Shown here: positions 24,553 through 33,103 of the stretch, piece by piece
How the letters are laid out: every line of letters begins with the position of its first letter
Position numbering within the stretch: the stretch's first letter is position 1
Notes under the pieces: generated by a model
Seen by the model: only the letters and a program-made list of their open reading frames with translations
Told to the model about the DNA's origin: nothing
Databases searched by the model: none
Made by a program: the position numbers and the translations under genes
From: Paenibacillus radicis (ex Xue et al. 2023)
GTDB lineage: Bacteria; Bacillota; Bacilli; Paenibacillales; NBRC-103111
Direction of reading: 5' to 3'
Assembly: GCF_024722015.1 (NCBI RefSeq)
Contig: NZ_JANQBD010000015.1
Coordinates: 124,001-188,000 of the forward strand
DNA length: 64,000 nt

Positions 24553-25812
24553 ATGGATATTTTACAGGAATTACAGTACAGAGGGTTAATTCATCAGCTG
24601 ACGGACGAAGAAGGCTTGGCTAAAAAATTAAGCGAGGAGCCGGTTGTTCTGTATGCGGGCTTCGATCCGACTGCGGATAGTCTTCATATTGGTCACTTGC
24701 TGCCGATTTTATGCTTGAAACGATTCCAGATGGCCGGTCATTTGCCTGTGGCTTTAGTAGGAGGAGGTACCGGATTAATTGGAGATCCAAGCGGCAGGTC
24801 GACAGAACGTTCTCTTAACACGGAGGATGTAGTAGAGCAATGGACCGATAAGCTTAGAGGTCAGTTGTCTCAATTTCTGGATTTTGAATCTACGGTGAAT
24901 CCTGCCCGCATGGCTAACAATTATAACTGGCTAGGGGAACTGAACGTCATTACCTTCCTTAGGGATATCGGTAAAAACTTCTCAGTCAACTACATGCTGG
25001 CCAAAGATAGTGTGGACTCACGGTTAAGCAATGGGATATCGTTTACCGAGTTCAGCTATATGATATTGCAGGCTTATGATTTCTTCCGGATGAATAGCGA
25101 TATTAACTGTTCTCTGCAAGTCGGCGGAAGCGACCAATGGGGCAATATTACCGCGGGACTAGAGCTGATTGGGAAGTCTACGGGCAACAAAGCCTTTGGG
25201 TTAACCATGCCACTTGTAACGAAAAGCGATGGATCCAAGTTCGGAAAAACCGCGGGGGGCGCTGTATGGCTTGATGCGGAGAAAACATCTCCATACCAGT
25301 TCTACCAGTTCTGGATTAACACTGACGACAATGATGTAGTAAAATTTTTGAAATACTTTACTTTCTTAACCCGTGAGCAAATTGCTGAGCTGGAGGAGCA
25401 AGTGAAGCAGAGCCCGGAAAAACGGGAAGCACAGCGTGTGTTGGCCCGTGTAATGACTGAGCTGGTTCATGGCGAGGATGCTGCACTTAGTGCGATTAAA
25501 ATATCCGAGGTATTGTTTAGCGGTAATGTAGAGACATTGTCAGGGCGAGAAATCGAAGAGGCATTTAAGGATGTGCCTTCCACCGAGCTTTCCGGCGATG
25601 AGGAGATTGCTCTTGTTGACCTGTTGATCGCTGTCCAGGCAGCGCCATCCAAACGTCAAGCTAGGCAGGATATCGATAGCGGAGCCGTTTCCTTGAATGG
25701 AGTTAAAGTTAGCGATGTGGAAAAAGTATTGCAGTCCAGCGACCGCATGGAAGGCAAATATATCGTTATCCGTAGAGGTAAGCGCAACTACTATCTTGCC
25801 AAATTTGTTTAA
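24553..25812 (+). CDS. tyrS: Tyrosine--tRNA ligase
   Basis: Charges tRNA-Tyr. The 419-residue class I enzyme has DPTADSLHIGHLLP (HIGH), the tyrosine-binding region with YMILQAYDF and QVGGSDQWGN, the KFGKT form of KMSKS, and a C-terminal S4-type RNA-binding domain. The start is ATG 24553 after AAAGGGAGAG; upstream codons of the frame lie within the leader terminator. It is controlled by the preceding T-box. Confidence 0.97.
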   Translation: MDILQELQYRGLIHQLTDEEGLAKKLSEEPVVLYAGFDPTADSLHIGHLLPILCLKRFQMAGHLPVALVGGGTGLIGDPSGRSTERSLNTEDVVEQWTDKLRGQLSQFLDFESTVNPARMANNYNWLGELNVITFLRDIGKNFSVNYMLAKDSVDSRLSNGISFTEFSYMILQAYDFFRMNSDINCSLQVGGSDQWGNITAGLELIGKSTGNKAFGLTMPLVTKSDGSKFGKTAGGAVWLDAEKTSPYQFYQFWINTDDNDVVKFLKYFTFLTREQIAELEEQVKQSPEKREAQRVLARVMTELVHGEDAALSAIKISEVLFSGNVETLSGREIEEAFKDVPSTELSGDEEIALVDLLIAVQAAPSKRQARQDIDSGAVSLNGVKVSDVEKVLQSSDRMEGKYIVIRRGKRNYYLAKFV

Positions 25813-25835
25813 GATGGAATAAGAGCATAGCAAAT

Positions 25836-25875
25836 AAAAGCCTTGGCTGCAATTGTGCAACCAAGGCTTTTATTG
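25836..25875 (+). terminator. tyrS terminator
   Basis: AAAAGCCTTGG pairs perfectly with CCAAGGCTTTT, with a TGCA/TGCA inner pair in the loop, and TATTGT follows. Confidence 0.85.
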
Positions 25876-25911
25876 TACATTCATCAAAGGAACTCGCCGC
25901 AGTAAAGTTAA

Positions 25912-26025
25912 GCGTGTCCTTAAGGACGAAAGCGTGTAAGAACCCCAACCTTCCTCCTTGCCGCGAGCGAGTGTCCAGAGGGCAGAGCCCTTGGGGCCCT
26001 CCCGGCGGCGAGGGTTTGGGTGGGA
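25912..26025. repeat. Diverged single copy of the 17.6-18.1 kb repeat family
   Basis: It starts GCGTGTCCTTAAGGACGAAAGCG and keeps the GTGTCCAGAGGGC and GCCCTTGGGGCCCTCCC core. The first hairpin is GTCC-TTAA-GGAC instead of GTCCC-GCA-GGGAC, and the second has an AGA loop; CCTTGCCGC and GCGGCGAGG replace the CCCTCCC/GGGAGGG arms. It fills the space between the convergent tyrS and rpsD 3' ends. Confidence 0.8.
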
Positions 26026-26032
26026 GCTAAGA

Positions 26033-26632
26033 TTAACGGCTGTAGAACTCGACGATTTGCTTCTCGTCAATTTCTTGAGGAAGCTCGGAGCGCTCAGGAA
26101 GACGAGTAAACTTTCCTTCCAAAGCAGCATCGTTGAATTCAATGTAAGCTGGCAAGTAGTTGCGGTTTGCCAAAGCTTCTTTAATAGTGGAAAGGTTACG
26201 GCTTCTTTCGCGAAGACTGATAACATCGCCAGTGCTTACCAAGTAAGAAGCGATATCCACTTTTTTACCGTTAACTGTTACGTGTCCGTGAGAAACCAAT
26301 TGACGCGCGCCTGCACGGGAGTTGGATAGACCCATACGGTAAACGAGGTTGTCCAAACGGCTTTCCAACAAGATCATGAAGTTTTCACCGGCAATACCTT
26401 GTTGTTTGTTAGCTTTGTCAAACAGGTTGCGGAATTGCTTTTCGTTCATTCCATACATATGACGAAGCTTTTGCTTTTCTTGCAATTGAATACCGTAACC
26501 GCTCATTTTTTTGCGTTGACCTGGGCCGTGTTGACCTGGAGGAAATGCGCGTTTCAAATCTTTTCCGTTACCGCTTAGGGAAATACCCAGACGACGGCTC
26601 AATTTAAATTTAGGACCTGTGTAGCGTGACAT
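26033..26632 (-). CDS. rpsD: 30S ribosomal protein S4
   Basis: Primary 16S rRNA-binding and assembly protein of the small subunit; also a translational autoregulator in Bacillus. The 199-residue protein starts MSRYTGPK and contains GQHGPGQ, an S4 RNA-binding domain (LDNLVYRMGLSNSRAGARQLVSHGHVTVNGK) and ends EFYSR. It has no cysteines, so it is the zinc-free form. The ATG at 26632 follows AAGGAG; the ATG-like extension to 26659 is rejected. It stands alone with a long leader, as in B. subtilis. Confidence 0.97.
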   Translation of the reverse strand: MSRYTGPKFKLSRRLGISLSGNGKDLKRAFPPGQHGPGQRKKMSGYGIQLQEKQKLRHMYGMNEKQFRNLFDKANKQQGIAGENFMILLESRLDNLVYRMGLSNSRAGARQLVSHGHVTVNGKKVDIASYLVSTGDVISLRERSRNLSTIKEALANRNYLPAYIEFNDAALEGKFTRLPERSELPQEIDEKQIVEFYSR

Positions 26633-26860
26633 GTATAATGAGCTCCTTTTTTTCCACAATAATGGGATTAGTTTGGTTTTGGTTAATACCTCGGGTGAAG
26701 CATGTGCCCGATTTTGTTTAAAGCCATCAGTGCTTATAACACTTCGGCATCTGTCAGGAATCTCAGCCGCTGTCCTGCCAGCAACAAACTCAGTGAGGGT
26801 GACACAAAGCTTCCACCATAAGCATTTTTCCTGTTCAGGAGAATGCTTATTCTCGACTTC
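26633..26860 (-). promoter_or_regulatory. Putative rpsD leader (S4 autoregulatory type)
   Basis: The roughly 225-nt untranslated leader of rpsD holds several hairpins: TAAGCATT with AATGCTTA enclosing CCTGAACAGG near its 5' end, and further pairings between GGCAGGAC and later C-rich sequence. In Bacillaceae rpsD represses itself through such a leader. The match here rests on position and hairpins only, not on a model search. Confidence 0.5.
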
Positions 26861-26864
26861 TAAT

Positions 26865-26892
26865 TTTATAAGACTATACCTGCCTATGTCAA
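26865..26892 (-). promoter_or_regulatory. rpsD promoter
   Basis: Minus-strand TTGACA (26887-26892), a 16-bp spacer and TATAAA (26865-26870) form a strong sigma-A promoter at the head of the leader. Confidence 0.65.
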
Positions 26893-26986
26893 GTGCATCT
26901 GCTGCTTTTATGATAGAAAATGGTCACTATTATGAAATAGAGGCAAGAAAGTGTTACAATAACAGGGTAGAAGGGAAGTGTTATCT

Positions 26987-27571
26987 GTGGCCAACTTGAA
27001 TGTCCAGCATTTATCTGACGTCTTAAATTCATGGGGGCTGTGGGGACGTCTTGCTGGGGCATTGCTAATCTTCGTACAAACTGTGCTGCCGTTTATACCA
27101 TTTGTGGTCATCGCAGGGGCCAATGTGCTGATTTTCGGGTTTTGGCTAGGCTTTCTTGTCAATTATGCAGCGTCCGTTCTGGGAGCTATCGTTTTTTTTT
27201 GGATAGCACGCCATTATGCCAAAGACTGGGTGGAAACAAAGCTGGAGAAGTATGCTTACCTGAATAAAATTAACGATAAGCTCGAGCATCATGGTTTTTT
27301 GTACATAACGATCGGGCGCATTATTCCGGTGCTTCCTTCATTCGGAATAAACCTGGCGGCTGCAGTGATGAAAGTCAGTACGCGTGATTTTGTACTGGGG
27401 ACGATAGTAGGTAAAGTGCCAATTATTTTATTGGAATCATTAATTGGGCATGATCTGTTGTACTTTCATCAATATAAAGGGAGATTTCTTGTTCTTTCGG
27501 CTTTGTTTATCGGACTGATTTTAGTCGGTAATGTATATAAGAACAAATGGTTTGGCAGTAATAAATCTTAG
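26987..27571 (+). CDS. VTT-domain (TVP38/TMEM64, DedA-like) membrane protein
   Basis: A 194-residue integral membrane protein with four to five hydrophobic segments. It has the VTT pattern: LPFIPFVVIAGAN re-entrant region, GxxLGA-type NYAASVLGAIVFFWIARHYAKD, and IGRIIPVLPSFGINLAAAV with the conserved Arg. Relatives act in phospholipid (undecaprenyl-phosphate or PE) scrambling; the substrate here is not known. The start is GTG 26987 with GAAGGGAAG before it; GTG 26978 lies within that site. Confidence 0.87.
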   Translation: MANLNVQHLSDVLNSWGLWGRLAGALLIFVQTVLPFIPFVVIAGANVLIFGFWLGFLVNYAASVLGAIVFFWIARHYAKDWVETKLEKYAYLNKINDKLEHHGFLYITIGRIIPVLPSFGINLAAAVMKVSTRDFVLGTIVGKVPIILLESLIGHDLLYFHQYKGRFLVLSALFIGLILVGNVYKNKWFGSNKS

Positions 27572-27610
27572 CCCTTTAAATAAAACCATATAAAAAAGGA
27601 GAATGCAGCT

Positions 27611-28726
27611 ATGCGAGATCCACGGTTACAAACTTTAGCGAAAAATATTATTGGTTACTCATTGGATGTCCAGTCCGGTGAGAAGGTATTAGTCGAGATG
27701 ATTGGCTCCGAAAGGGAGTTTGTTGTATGTCTTGTTGAAGAAATATACGCAAGAGGCGGCCAGCCTTATATAGAACTAACGGATCCTTCTGTGCGAAGCG
27801 CTATGCTGCAATCAGCAACTAAAGAACAAATTGAGCATTGGGCTGAGATGGATTTGAAGCGGATGAAGGATATGAGCTGTTATATCGGGGTTCGTGCGGG
27901 TGAGAATGTAAGCGAGATGTCCGATGTGCCGGAAGCCCAGATGAAGCTGTATGATATGTATTATCGCAAGCCAGTCCATATGGAGCAGCGGGTTAAAAAG
28001 ACGCGTTGGGTAGTTATGCGTTATCCGAATGCATCAATGGCCCAATTGGCTAATATGAGTACAACGAAGTTTGAGGATTTCTATTTTAGCGTATGCAACC
28101 TGGACTATGCCAAGATGTCACTGGCAATGGATCCCTTGCAGGCGTTGATGAACCGAACAGATCGGGTTCGTATCATTTCCCCGGGTACGGACATCAGCTT
28201 CTCAATTAAGGACATCGGTTCGGTTAAGTGCTGTGGTCGACGCAACATTCCGGACGGCGAGGTTTACACAGCTCCAATCCGTGACTCCATTAATGGTACT
28301 ATTACTTACAATACGCCATCGGTTCATTCAGGGGTTACTTTTGAAAATATTAGCTTCCGATTTGAGAATGGTAAAATTGTTGAGGCGACAAGCAGCGATA
28401 CTCGGAGAATTAATGAAGTGCTGGATACGGATGACGGCGCTCGTCATATTGGAGAGTTCAGTATCGGATTTAATCCGCATATCTTAACGCCAATGAAGGA
28501 TACTTTATTTGATGAAAAAATTGATGGAAGCCTGCATTTTACACCTGGGCAAGCCTATGAGCAGGCGGATAACGGCAATCGGTCCGCAATCCATTGGGAT
28601 CTTGTGTTGATTCAAAGGCCGGAATACGGCGGCGGAGAGATTTATTTCGATGACGTTCTAATCCGTAAGGATGGCCGATTTGTTATACCTGAGCTTGAAG
28701 GGCTGAATCCAGAGCATTTAAAATAA
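27611..28726 (+). CDS. Aminopeptidase, M29 family
   Basis: Cytosolic metalloaminopeptidase of the thermophilic (AmpS/PepS/AmpT) family, 371 residues. Family segments include an RISPGTDISFS-like strand in the middle, NIPDGEVYTAP, FRFENGKIVEA, the GEFSIGFNP element, and a C-terminal SAIHWDLVL with the metal-binding His and Asp. AAAAGGAGAA precedes the ATG by 8 bp. It is flanked by unrelated single genes. Confidence 0.93.
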   Translation: MRDPRLQTLAKNIIGYSLDVQSGEKVLVEMIGSEREFVVCLVEEIYARGGQPYIELTDPSVRSAMLQSATKEQIEHWAEMDLKRMKDMSCYIGVRAGENVSEMSDVPEAQMKLYDMYYRKPVHMEQRVKKTRWVVMRYPNASMAQLANMSTTKFEDFYFSVCNLDYAKMSLAMDPLQALMNRTDRVRIISPGTDISFSIKDIGSVKCCGRRNIPDGEVYTAPIRDSINGTITYNTPSVHSGVTFENISFRFENGKIVEATSSDTRRINEVLDTDDGARHIGEFSIGFNPHILTPMKDTLFDEKIDGSLHFTPGQAYEQADNGNRSAIHWDLVLIQRPEYGGGEIYFDDVLIRKDGRFVIPELEGLNPEHLK

Positions 28727-28867
28727 TTTATTGCTTGTAGAAGCAGGGCATTATAGATAGGGCCCTTACAAAAAGTTGTTGCGTGTTATACTTTTCCAAT
28801 GTAAAATCATAAAAAGAAAGCGATTTACTTAATTATGCAAGTAATGATACGCATGGAGGGATTCAAT

Positions 28868-29116
28868 ATGTCAAGTGCCAATAATGCAGCTATAGTAGAA
28901 ATTTCCCAAACCGCTAACAAATTCAGATCTTCCATTGTTTTACAGTATGACAATAAGTACATTGACGTAAAAAGTATCCTTGGCTTGTTCACTACACTTG
29001 TGACCAGCAGCAATTATGACCTCCATGTTCATGGTCCGGATGCAGAAGAAGCGAAAAAAGCTATGGCAGAAGTATTTGCCAAACATAATCTTCACATTAA
29101 CAGTATTCTTGACTAA
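28868..29116 (+). CDS. HPr-like protein lacking the active-site histidine
   Basis: An 82-residue protein related to HPr and Crh. The second half (VKSILGLF with Ser36, then HVHGPDAEEAKKAM) matches the Ser46 region KSIMGL and the conserved DG(P)DEEEA tail. The usual GLHARPA loop is missing: the N-terminus reads MSSANNAAIVEISQ, so the first strand and His15 are gone. It therefore cannot relay PTS phosphate but might still be phosphorylated on Ser by HPr kinase, like Crh. The start is ATG 28868 after GGAGGG. It sits alone, followed by a terminator. Confidence 0.85.
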   Translation: MSSANNAAIVEISQTANKFRSSIVLQYDNKYIDVKSILGLFTTLVTSSNYDLHVHGPDAEEAKKAMAEVFAKHNLHINSILD

Positions 29117-29133
29117 CTGAATGGGGTCCAAGG

Positions 29134-29169
29134 AAGGCATTTTCACTCTGATGGGTGGAAATGCTTTTT
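29134..29169 (+). terminator. Terminator of the HPr-like gene
   Basis: AAGGCATTTTCAC pairs with GTGGAAATGCTT with one bulged G, and TTTTT follows. Confidence 0.8.
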
Positions 29170-29296
29170 AATATATTTATGAACAATTGCAGACGCTCGT
29201 CAAACATTAGGCAAATCAATGGTCAACTCTCTTGTGTATTAAGACAATATCGACTAATATTAAGCTATGAACTTGCATGTACAAGGGGGAAGCTTG

Positions 29297-29584
29297 ATGT
29301 CATCATCCGAATTGTTGCTTAGCTTATCACAAAAAGCACTTCATCTTCTTCAAGAGGATGCAGATAAAATTGAGAAACTCATCGAAGTGCAGATGGAAAA
29401 TTTGACGACACGCAAATGCCCACTGTATGAAGAGGTGTTAGATACGCAAATGTACGGGCTATCCAGAGAGATTGATTTCGCTATTCGTGCTGAGCTTATT
29501 AACGAGACTGCAGGAAAGCATATTATGGTGAAGCTGGAAAGAAATTTAGCGGAGCTGTACGAAGCATTGAACACTAAAGAGTAG
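29297..29584 (+). CDS. ylaN: YlaN family protein (UPF0358)
   Basis: A 95-residue soluble protein closely matching B. subtilis YlaN, which is essential under normal growth and is linked to iron homeostasis through Fur. The core CPLYEEVLDTQMYGLSREIDFA is nearly identical to the family. The N-terminal helix reads LLLSLSQKALHLLQEDADKI. The start is ATG 29297 after AGGGGGAAG; the in-frame ATG 29267 has no ribosome site. A strong terminator overlaps the stop. Confidence 0.94.
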   Translation: MSSSELLLSLSQKALHLLQEDADKIEKLIEVQMENLTTRKCPLYEEVLDTQMYGLSREIDFAIRAELINETAGKHIMVKLERNLAELYEALNTKE

Positions 29585-29611
29585 CCCATCTGTGATGGAC
29601 TACTCTTTTTT
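29578..29611 (+). terminator. ylaN terminator
   Basis: AGAGTAG-CCCATC and GATGG-A-CTACTCT form a hairpin with a T run. It starts at the stop codon of ylaN. Confidence 0.88.
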
Positions 29612-29664
29612 ACTTACTCTGATGTTAAGCTGCCTTGATATTAAAGTTATGTATTGAATTAAGG

Positions 29665-30711
29665 TTAAACAAGGTAGAAGGCAATGCCCAGAATACAATA
29701 GACAACTAGAAGCAGAACGCCTTCATACCAGTTGGTTGAGCCATCCTGGGAGATGGATTTGGCAATGATTGCCGCAACTCCGATGGCTACGAGCTCGAAG
29801 GTAGTGAATACAATATCCATTGTTTTTCCGAAGAACAGGGATATGATAATAAGTACTGGAGCCACGAAAAGCGCAATCTGCAAGGAGCTTCCAACGGCGA
29901 TTTCTACAGCTGCGCCAATCTTGTTTTTACGAGCCAGCATGATAGCTGCACTGTGTTCAGCGGCATTACCTACTATAGCGATCAGGAAAGCGCCGACAAA
30001 TAGCTCTGACAGCCCGAATTGATGTGAGAATACCTCAAGTGTACTGACCAACCATTCGCTCTCCACAGCTACCATTGCCGTTGCTACGAATAGAAAACAT
30101 ATCGACTTTCCTTTGGACCATTGCGGTTCACCGTGTTCGATAGCCTCATCACTTAATTCATTTTTATGGGTAACCATTGAAAAGAACAGCCATAGAAGGT
30201 AGGCAATAATCAGGATAACCGCTACCAGGATGCTTAAATTCATAGTTTCTGAAGTCGTTAAGCTTTTGGCAAAAGCTGCGGGAATGAACAGGGCAATAAC
30301 AGCCAACAGCATTAGTGAGCCATTATGACTGGCCAGCTTCACATTAAAGTGCTGCTCCTTAAATTTTAACCCCCCGACTAATAAGCTAAGCCCAAGAACT
30401 AATAATAGATTTCCGATGATGGAACCGGTGATACTTGCTTTTACAATGTCGAATAAGCCGTCTTTTACTAAAAAGATCGCAATAATAAGCTCTGCAGCAT
30501 TACCGAATGTAGCGTTGAGGAACCCTCCCAAACGTTGTCCTGCGTAGTGAGCTACGCTTTCTGTAGCCTTACCCAAAAAGCCTGCTACAAAAATAATGGC
30601 CACACATGAAATAACGAATTGAACCGTAGCTGAGAACAGTCCCGAATAATGAGCAAATGCGCTTAACACAAAGCTGGCAATTAAGCCAATTGTAAATAAA
30701 TGGCGTTTCAA
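29665..30711 (-). CDS. Calcium/proton antiporter (CaCA/CAX family)
   Basis: Integral membrane cation exchanger of about 348 residues and 10-11 hydrophobic segments. Two alpha-repeats are clear: GGFLNATFGNAAELIIA and VGAFLIAIVGNAAEHSAAI, each with the GNxxE ion-binding Glu. This matches ChaA/CAX-type H+-driven Ca2+ exporters. The start is taken at TTG 30711, 6 bp after AGAGGTG; GTG 30720 overlaps that site but is possible. It is convergent with ylaN. Confidence 0.92.
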   Translation of the reverse strand: MKRHLFTIGLIASFVLSAFAHYSGLFSATVQFVISCVAIIFVAGFLGKATESVAHYAGQRLGGFLNATFGNAAELIIAIFLVKDGLFDIVKASITGSIIGNLLLVLGLSLLVGGLKFKEQHFNVKLASHNGSLMLLAVIALFIPAAFAKSLTTSETMNLSILVAVILIIAYLLWLFFSMVTHKNELSDEAIEHGEPQWSKGKSICFLFVATAMVAVESEWLVSTLEVFSHQFGLSELFVGAFLIAIVGNAAEHSAAIMLARKNKIGAAVEIAVGSSLQIALFVAPVLIIISLFFGKTMDIVFTTFELVAIGVAAIIAKSISQDGSTNWYEGVLLLVVYCILGIAFYLV

Positions 30712-30956
30712 AATAGTCACCTCTTTTGGTAAAGTATGCCTTATTCAACAAAATCTATTCTACTATACCCATATTTACTTATGATGTAAACATGAATCCT
30801 AGCGATATATATTAATGGACACCCTTATATTCTTACTCCTCATAGTTAATGATATCATGTAGAGTTTTGCAGATTAGGATGAAACCTGTCGCATAAGTTG
30901 CTTTCCACTTGGGAAGTCATTACAATATAGGTATAACCCACCGAGGAGTGATCCGT

Positions 30957-31346
30957 ATGTCCGAAGAAATTCAAACAGGTCTTATTCGCATATCAGATGA
31001 TGTCGTTTCGACAATCGCAGGCTTAGCTGCGCTGGAAACTCCTGGGATTGCCGCAATGTCCGGAGGTATTTCCGAAGGGTTAGCTAAACGTCTGAGTGGT
31101 AAAAATGTGCAAAAAGGGGTTTCAGTCGAAGTGGGGCAGTTGGAAGCCGCCATTGATTTGCGTATAATTGTTAATTATGGATCAAAAATTCAAGAAGTAT
31201 GCCGCGATCTGCAGCAAAATGTTCGTGAGGCTGTAGAAAACATGACAGGCTTATCTGTGGTAGAAGTCAATGTTAAAGTGGAAGGGGTCGCATTCCGCGA
31301 AGAGGAGAAAGAAATTCATTTGGATGAGGCGCACCGAGTGAAATAA
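30957..31346 (+). CDS. Asp23/Gls24 family protein
   Basis: A 129-residue alkaline-shock/envelope-stress type protein, close to YloU/YqhY. The GLIRISDDVVSTIAGLAALETPGI opening and the repeated V-rich strands (VEVNVKVEGV) are typical. In B. subtilis such proteins affect acetyl-CoA carboxylase or membrane stress; the role here is not shown. ATG 30957 follows GAGGAGTGA. It is single, with a terminator shared with ftsW. Confidence 0.92.
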   Translation: MSEEIQTGLIRISDDVVSTIAGLAALETPGIAAMSGGISEGLAKRLSGKNVQKGVSVEVGQLEAAIDLRIIVNYGSKIQEVCRDLQQNVREAVENMTGLSVVEVNVKVEGVAFREEEKEIHLDEAHRVK

Positions 31347-31374
31347 GGCTGCAAGCAATTTACATAGTATGAAA

Positions 31375-31401
31375 AAGAGAGCCACTCAGGCTCTCTTTTT
31401 T
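31375..31401. terminator. Bidirectional terminator between the Asp23 gene and ftsW
   Basis: AAGAGAGCC and GGCTCTCTT pair around ACTCA, with T and A tracts on the two sides. The ftsW stop codon lies in the loop. Confidence 0.87.
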
Positions 31402-32549
31402 GTTTCTTTTTCGGGTTTATTGTGTTCCCTCGATATGCTGAGCAAAATTCCTAGTCCTATGAGAGAAATAAGCATAGATGAACCGCCATAGCTAATAAAA
31501 GGAAGAGTTACGCCTGTCATCGGAATGCTTACGGTGACACCGCCTAAATTTATTAAGGCTTGTACCGCTATCATTCCAATAATACCGACTCCTGTTAATG
31601 TACCGAACATCTCTTTACAGCGGACGGCAACAAGCAATCCGCGCCATAGGAAGGCTAAGTAAACCAGAATAAACAAGGAACTGCCAATGAAACCAAGCTC
31701 TTCGCCGATAATCGCAAATATAAAGTCGTTATGAGCTTCAGGGAGATAATGAAGCTTTTGGATACCTTGTCCGAAGCCTGCACCCGAAATTCCGCCATGA
31801 CCGAAGGCATATAAAGATTGGATTAATTGATAGCCGGTACCCAGTTGGTCGGCCCAAGGGTCCATAAATGCGGTAAAACGGTCAATACGATAGTCTTGAC
31901 CGTTTTTTACTACCAAATAAATCGATATTACAGAAGACATTATTACCGCTCCAAGAAGACTCAAGAAAAAGATATGCTTCAGATTGGCGCCTCCAACAAT
32001 GATGACGATAGCTGCACACATGATAAGGATCATGGTTGAACCGACATCAGGCTGCAGTAAGATCAGCGCCGATACAAAGCCAACGATCATTAGAGCTGGA
32101 AGAAGCCCCTTTTGAAAATCGCGGAACTTATCCTCTTTCTTGCTAATGAGAGCCGCTAAATATAAGATAACGGCCAGCTTAGCAAATTCGGAGGGCTGGA
32201 CACTGAAACCAGCAATTTTAAACCAGCTTGTTGCTCCTTTAACCCCATGTCCTATTACAGGAACCAGCAGCAGCATGATAACAACGATAACAAAGCCGGG
32301 GCCGATCCACTTCTTAAGGATACGATAATCGATGTTCATACAAAAAAACATAGCGACTGTACCCAAGGCAATCGCAATCGCTTGACGAATAACCATATAC
32401 GACGGATCATTCAGCATAGTTTCCGACACGGAGTCGAAGCGTGTGTACGCCATACTTGCACTGAATACCATTGCCAATCCAAAGCAAACCAGTAAGAATG
32501 TTAAAAAAAGCAGCAGGAAATCCGGTGTTCCTCGTCGCTGGGCAGTCAT
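31386..32549 (-). CDS. ftsW: FtsW/RodA/SpoVE family peptidoglycan glycosyltransferase
   Basis: SEDS-family membrane polymerase acting with a class B PBP on lipid II. The 387 residues make about ten membrane spans. Seen: SVQPSEFAKLA, the key Asp in LLQPDVGST, GTGYQLIQSLYAFGHGGISGAGFGQG, PEAHNDFIFAIIGEELGF and the C-terminal PFISYGGSS. These favour FtsW/SpoVE over RodA. No class B PBP lies nearby. The short C-terminus is basic. It follows yugN by 12 bp and may share its promoter. Confidence 0.9.
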   Translation of the reverse strand: MTAQRRGTPDFLLLFLTFLLVCFGLAMVFSASMAYTRFDSVSETMLNDPSYMVIRQAIAIALGTVAMFFCMNIDYRILKKWIGPGFVIVVIMLLLVPVIGHGVKGATSWFKIAGFSVQPSEFAKLAVILYLAALISKKEDKFRDFQKGLLPALMIVGFVSALILLQPDVGSTMILIMCAAIVIIVGGANLKHIFFLSLLGAVIMSSVISIYLVVKNGQDYRIDRFTAFMDPWADQLGTGYQLIQSLYAFGHGGISGAGFGQGIQKLHYLPEAHNDFIFAIIGEELGFIGSSLFILVYLAFLWRGLLVAVRCKEMFGTLTGVGIIGMIAVQALINLGGVTVSIPMTGVTLPFISYGGSSMLISLIGLGILLSISREHNKPEKETKKRA

Positions 32550-32561
32550 TAGACTTCGTCC

Positions 32562-32909
32562 TTAATCAGACAATTTAGTTTTCAGCTGAGCAAGCTTTTG
32601 GGTGGCGATTTTCATGATAGAATCGGGAATTGGTGATTCATAATCCAATCCATGAGGGAATGTGCCTCTCCCGATATATACTTCTTCTATGTAAAGCACA
32701 GCATAAGGAGATTCCAGTTTGCCGGATTCGGCACGAGTGTTCAGACGCAAGAAGTATTCGCTGCCGGAAGCTCTGTCGTCAATTTTTAAGTCATATGTTG
32801 CCCTTGTATATTCCCACTGCCAGCGAACGAACCCCAAGCTTGTTGTTGTTTCATCCAAATGAGCGAGATCGCTTTTTAGTCCCTTAACTCCATTATTTTC
32901 GATAATCAC
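32562..32909 (-). CDS. yugN: YugN-like family protein
   Basis: A 115-residue soluble protein resembling B. subtilis YugN, of unknown role. Shared elements are the early LxxLD, GFVRWQWEYTRATYDLK, YFLRLNTRAESG and FPHGLDYE. The start is GTG 32909, 9 bp after AGGAGGG. It precedes ftsW on the same strand with a 12-bp gap. Confidence 0.88.
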   Translation of the reverse strand: MIIENNGVKGLKSDLAHLDETTTSLGFVRWQWEYTRATYDLKIDDRASGSEYFLRLNTRAESGKLESPYAVLYIEEVYIGRGTFPHGLDYESPIPDSIMKIATQKLAQLKTKLSD

Positions 32910-32959
32910 TTTGAAAGCCCTCCTAAAAAGTCAAATCCATTGATTCTAATCCTCTAATC

Positions 32960-32988
32960 ATGATAGTATGTTTCCCAAACTTGTGCAA
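32960..32988 (-). promoter_or_regulatory. Candidate yugN-ftsW promoter
   Basis: On the minus strand TTGCAC (32983-32988) and TATCAT (32960-32965) are separated by 17 bp, about 50 bp before the GTG of yugN. Confidence 0.5.
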
Positions 32989-33103
32989 GCTTAATGCGAA
33001 TTGTAGCATAGTACGATATATAAAGTTTGAAATTCTTGTGACATATAGATGAAAGCGGGAGGAAGATTTGTTAAAATGTAGAGAAAGATAAGAATAAGTG
33101 AGA

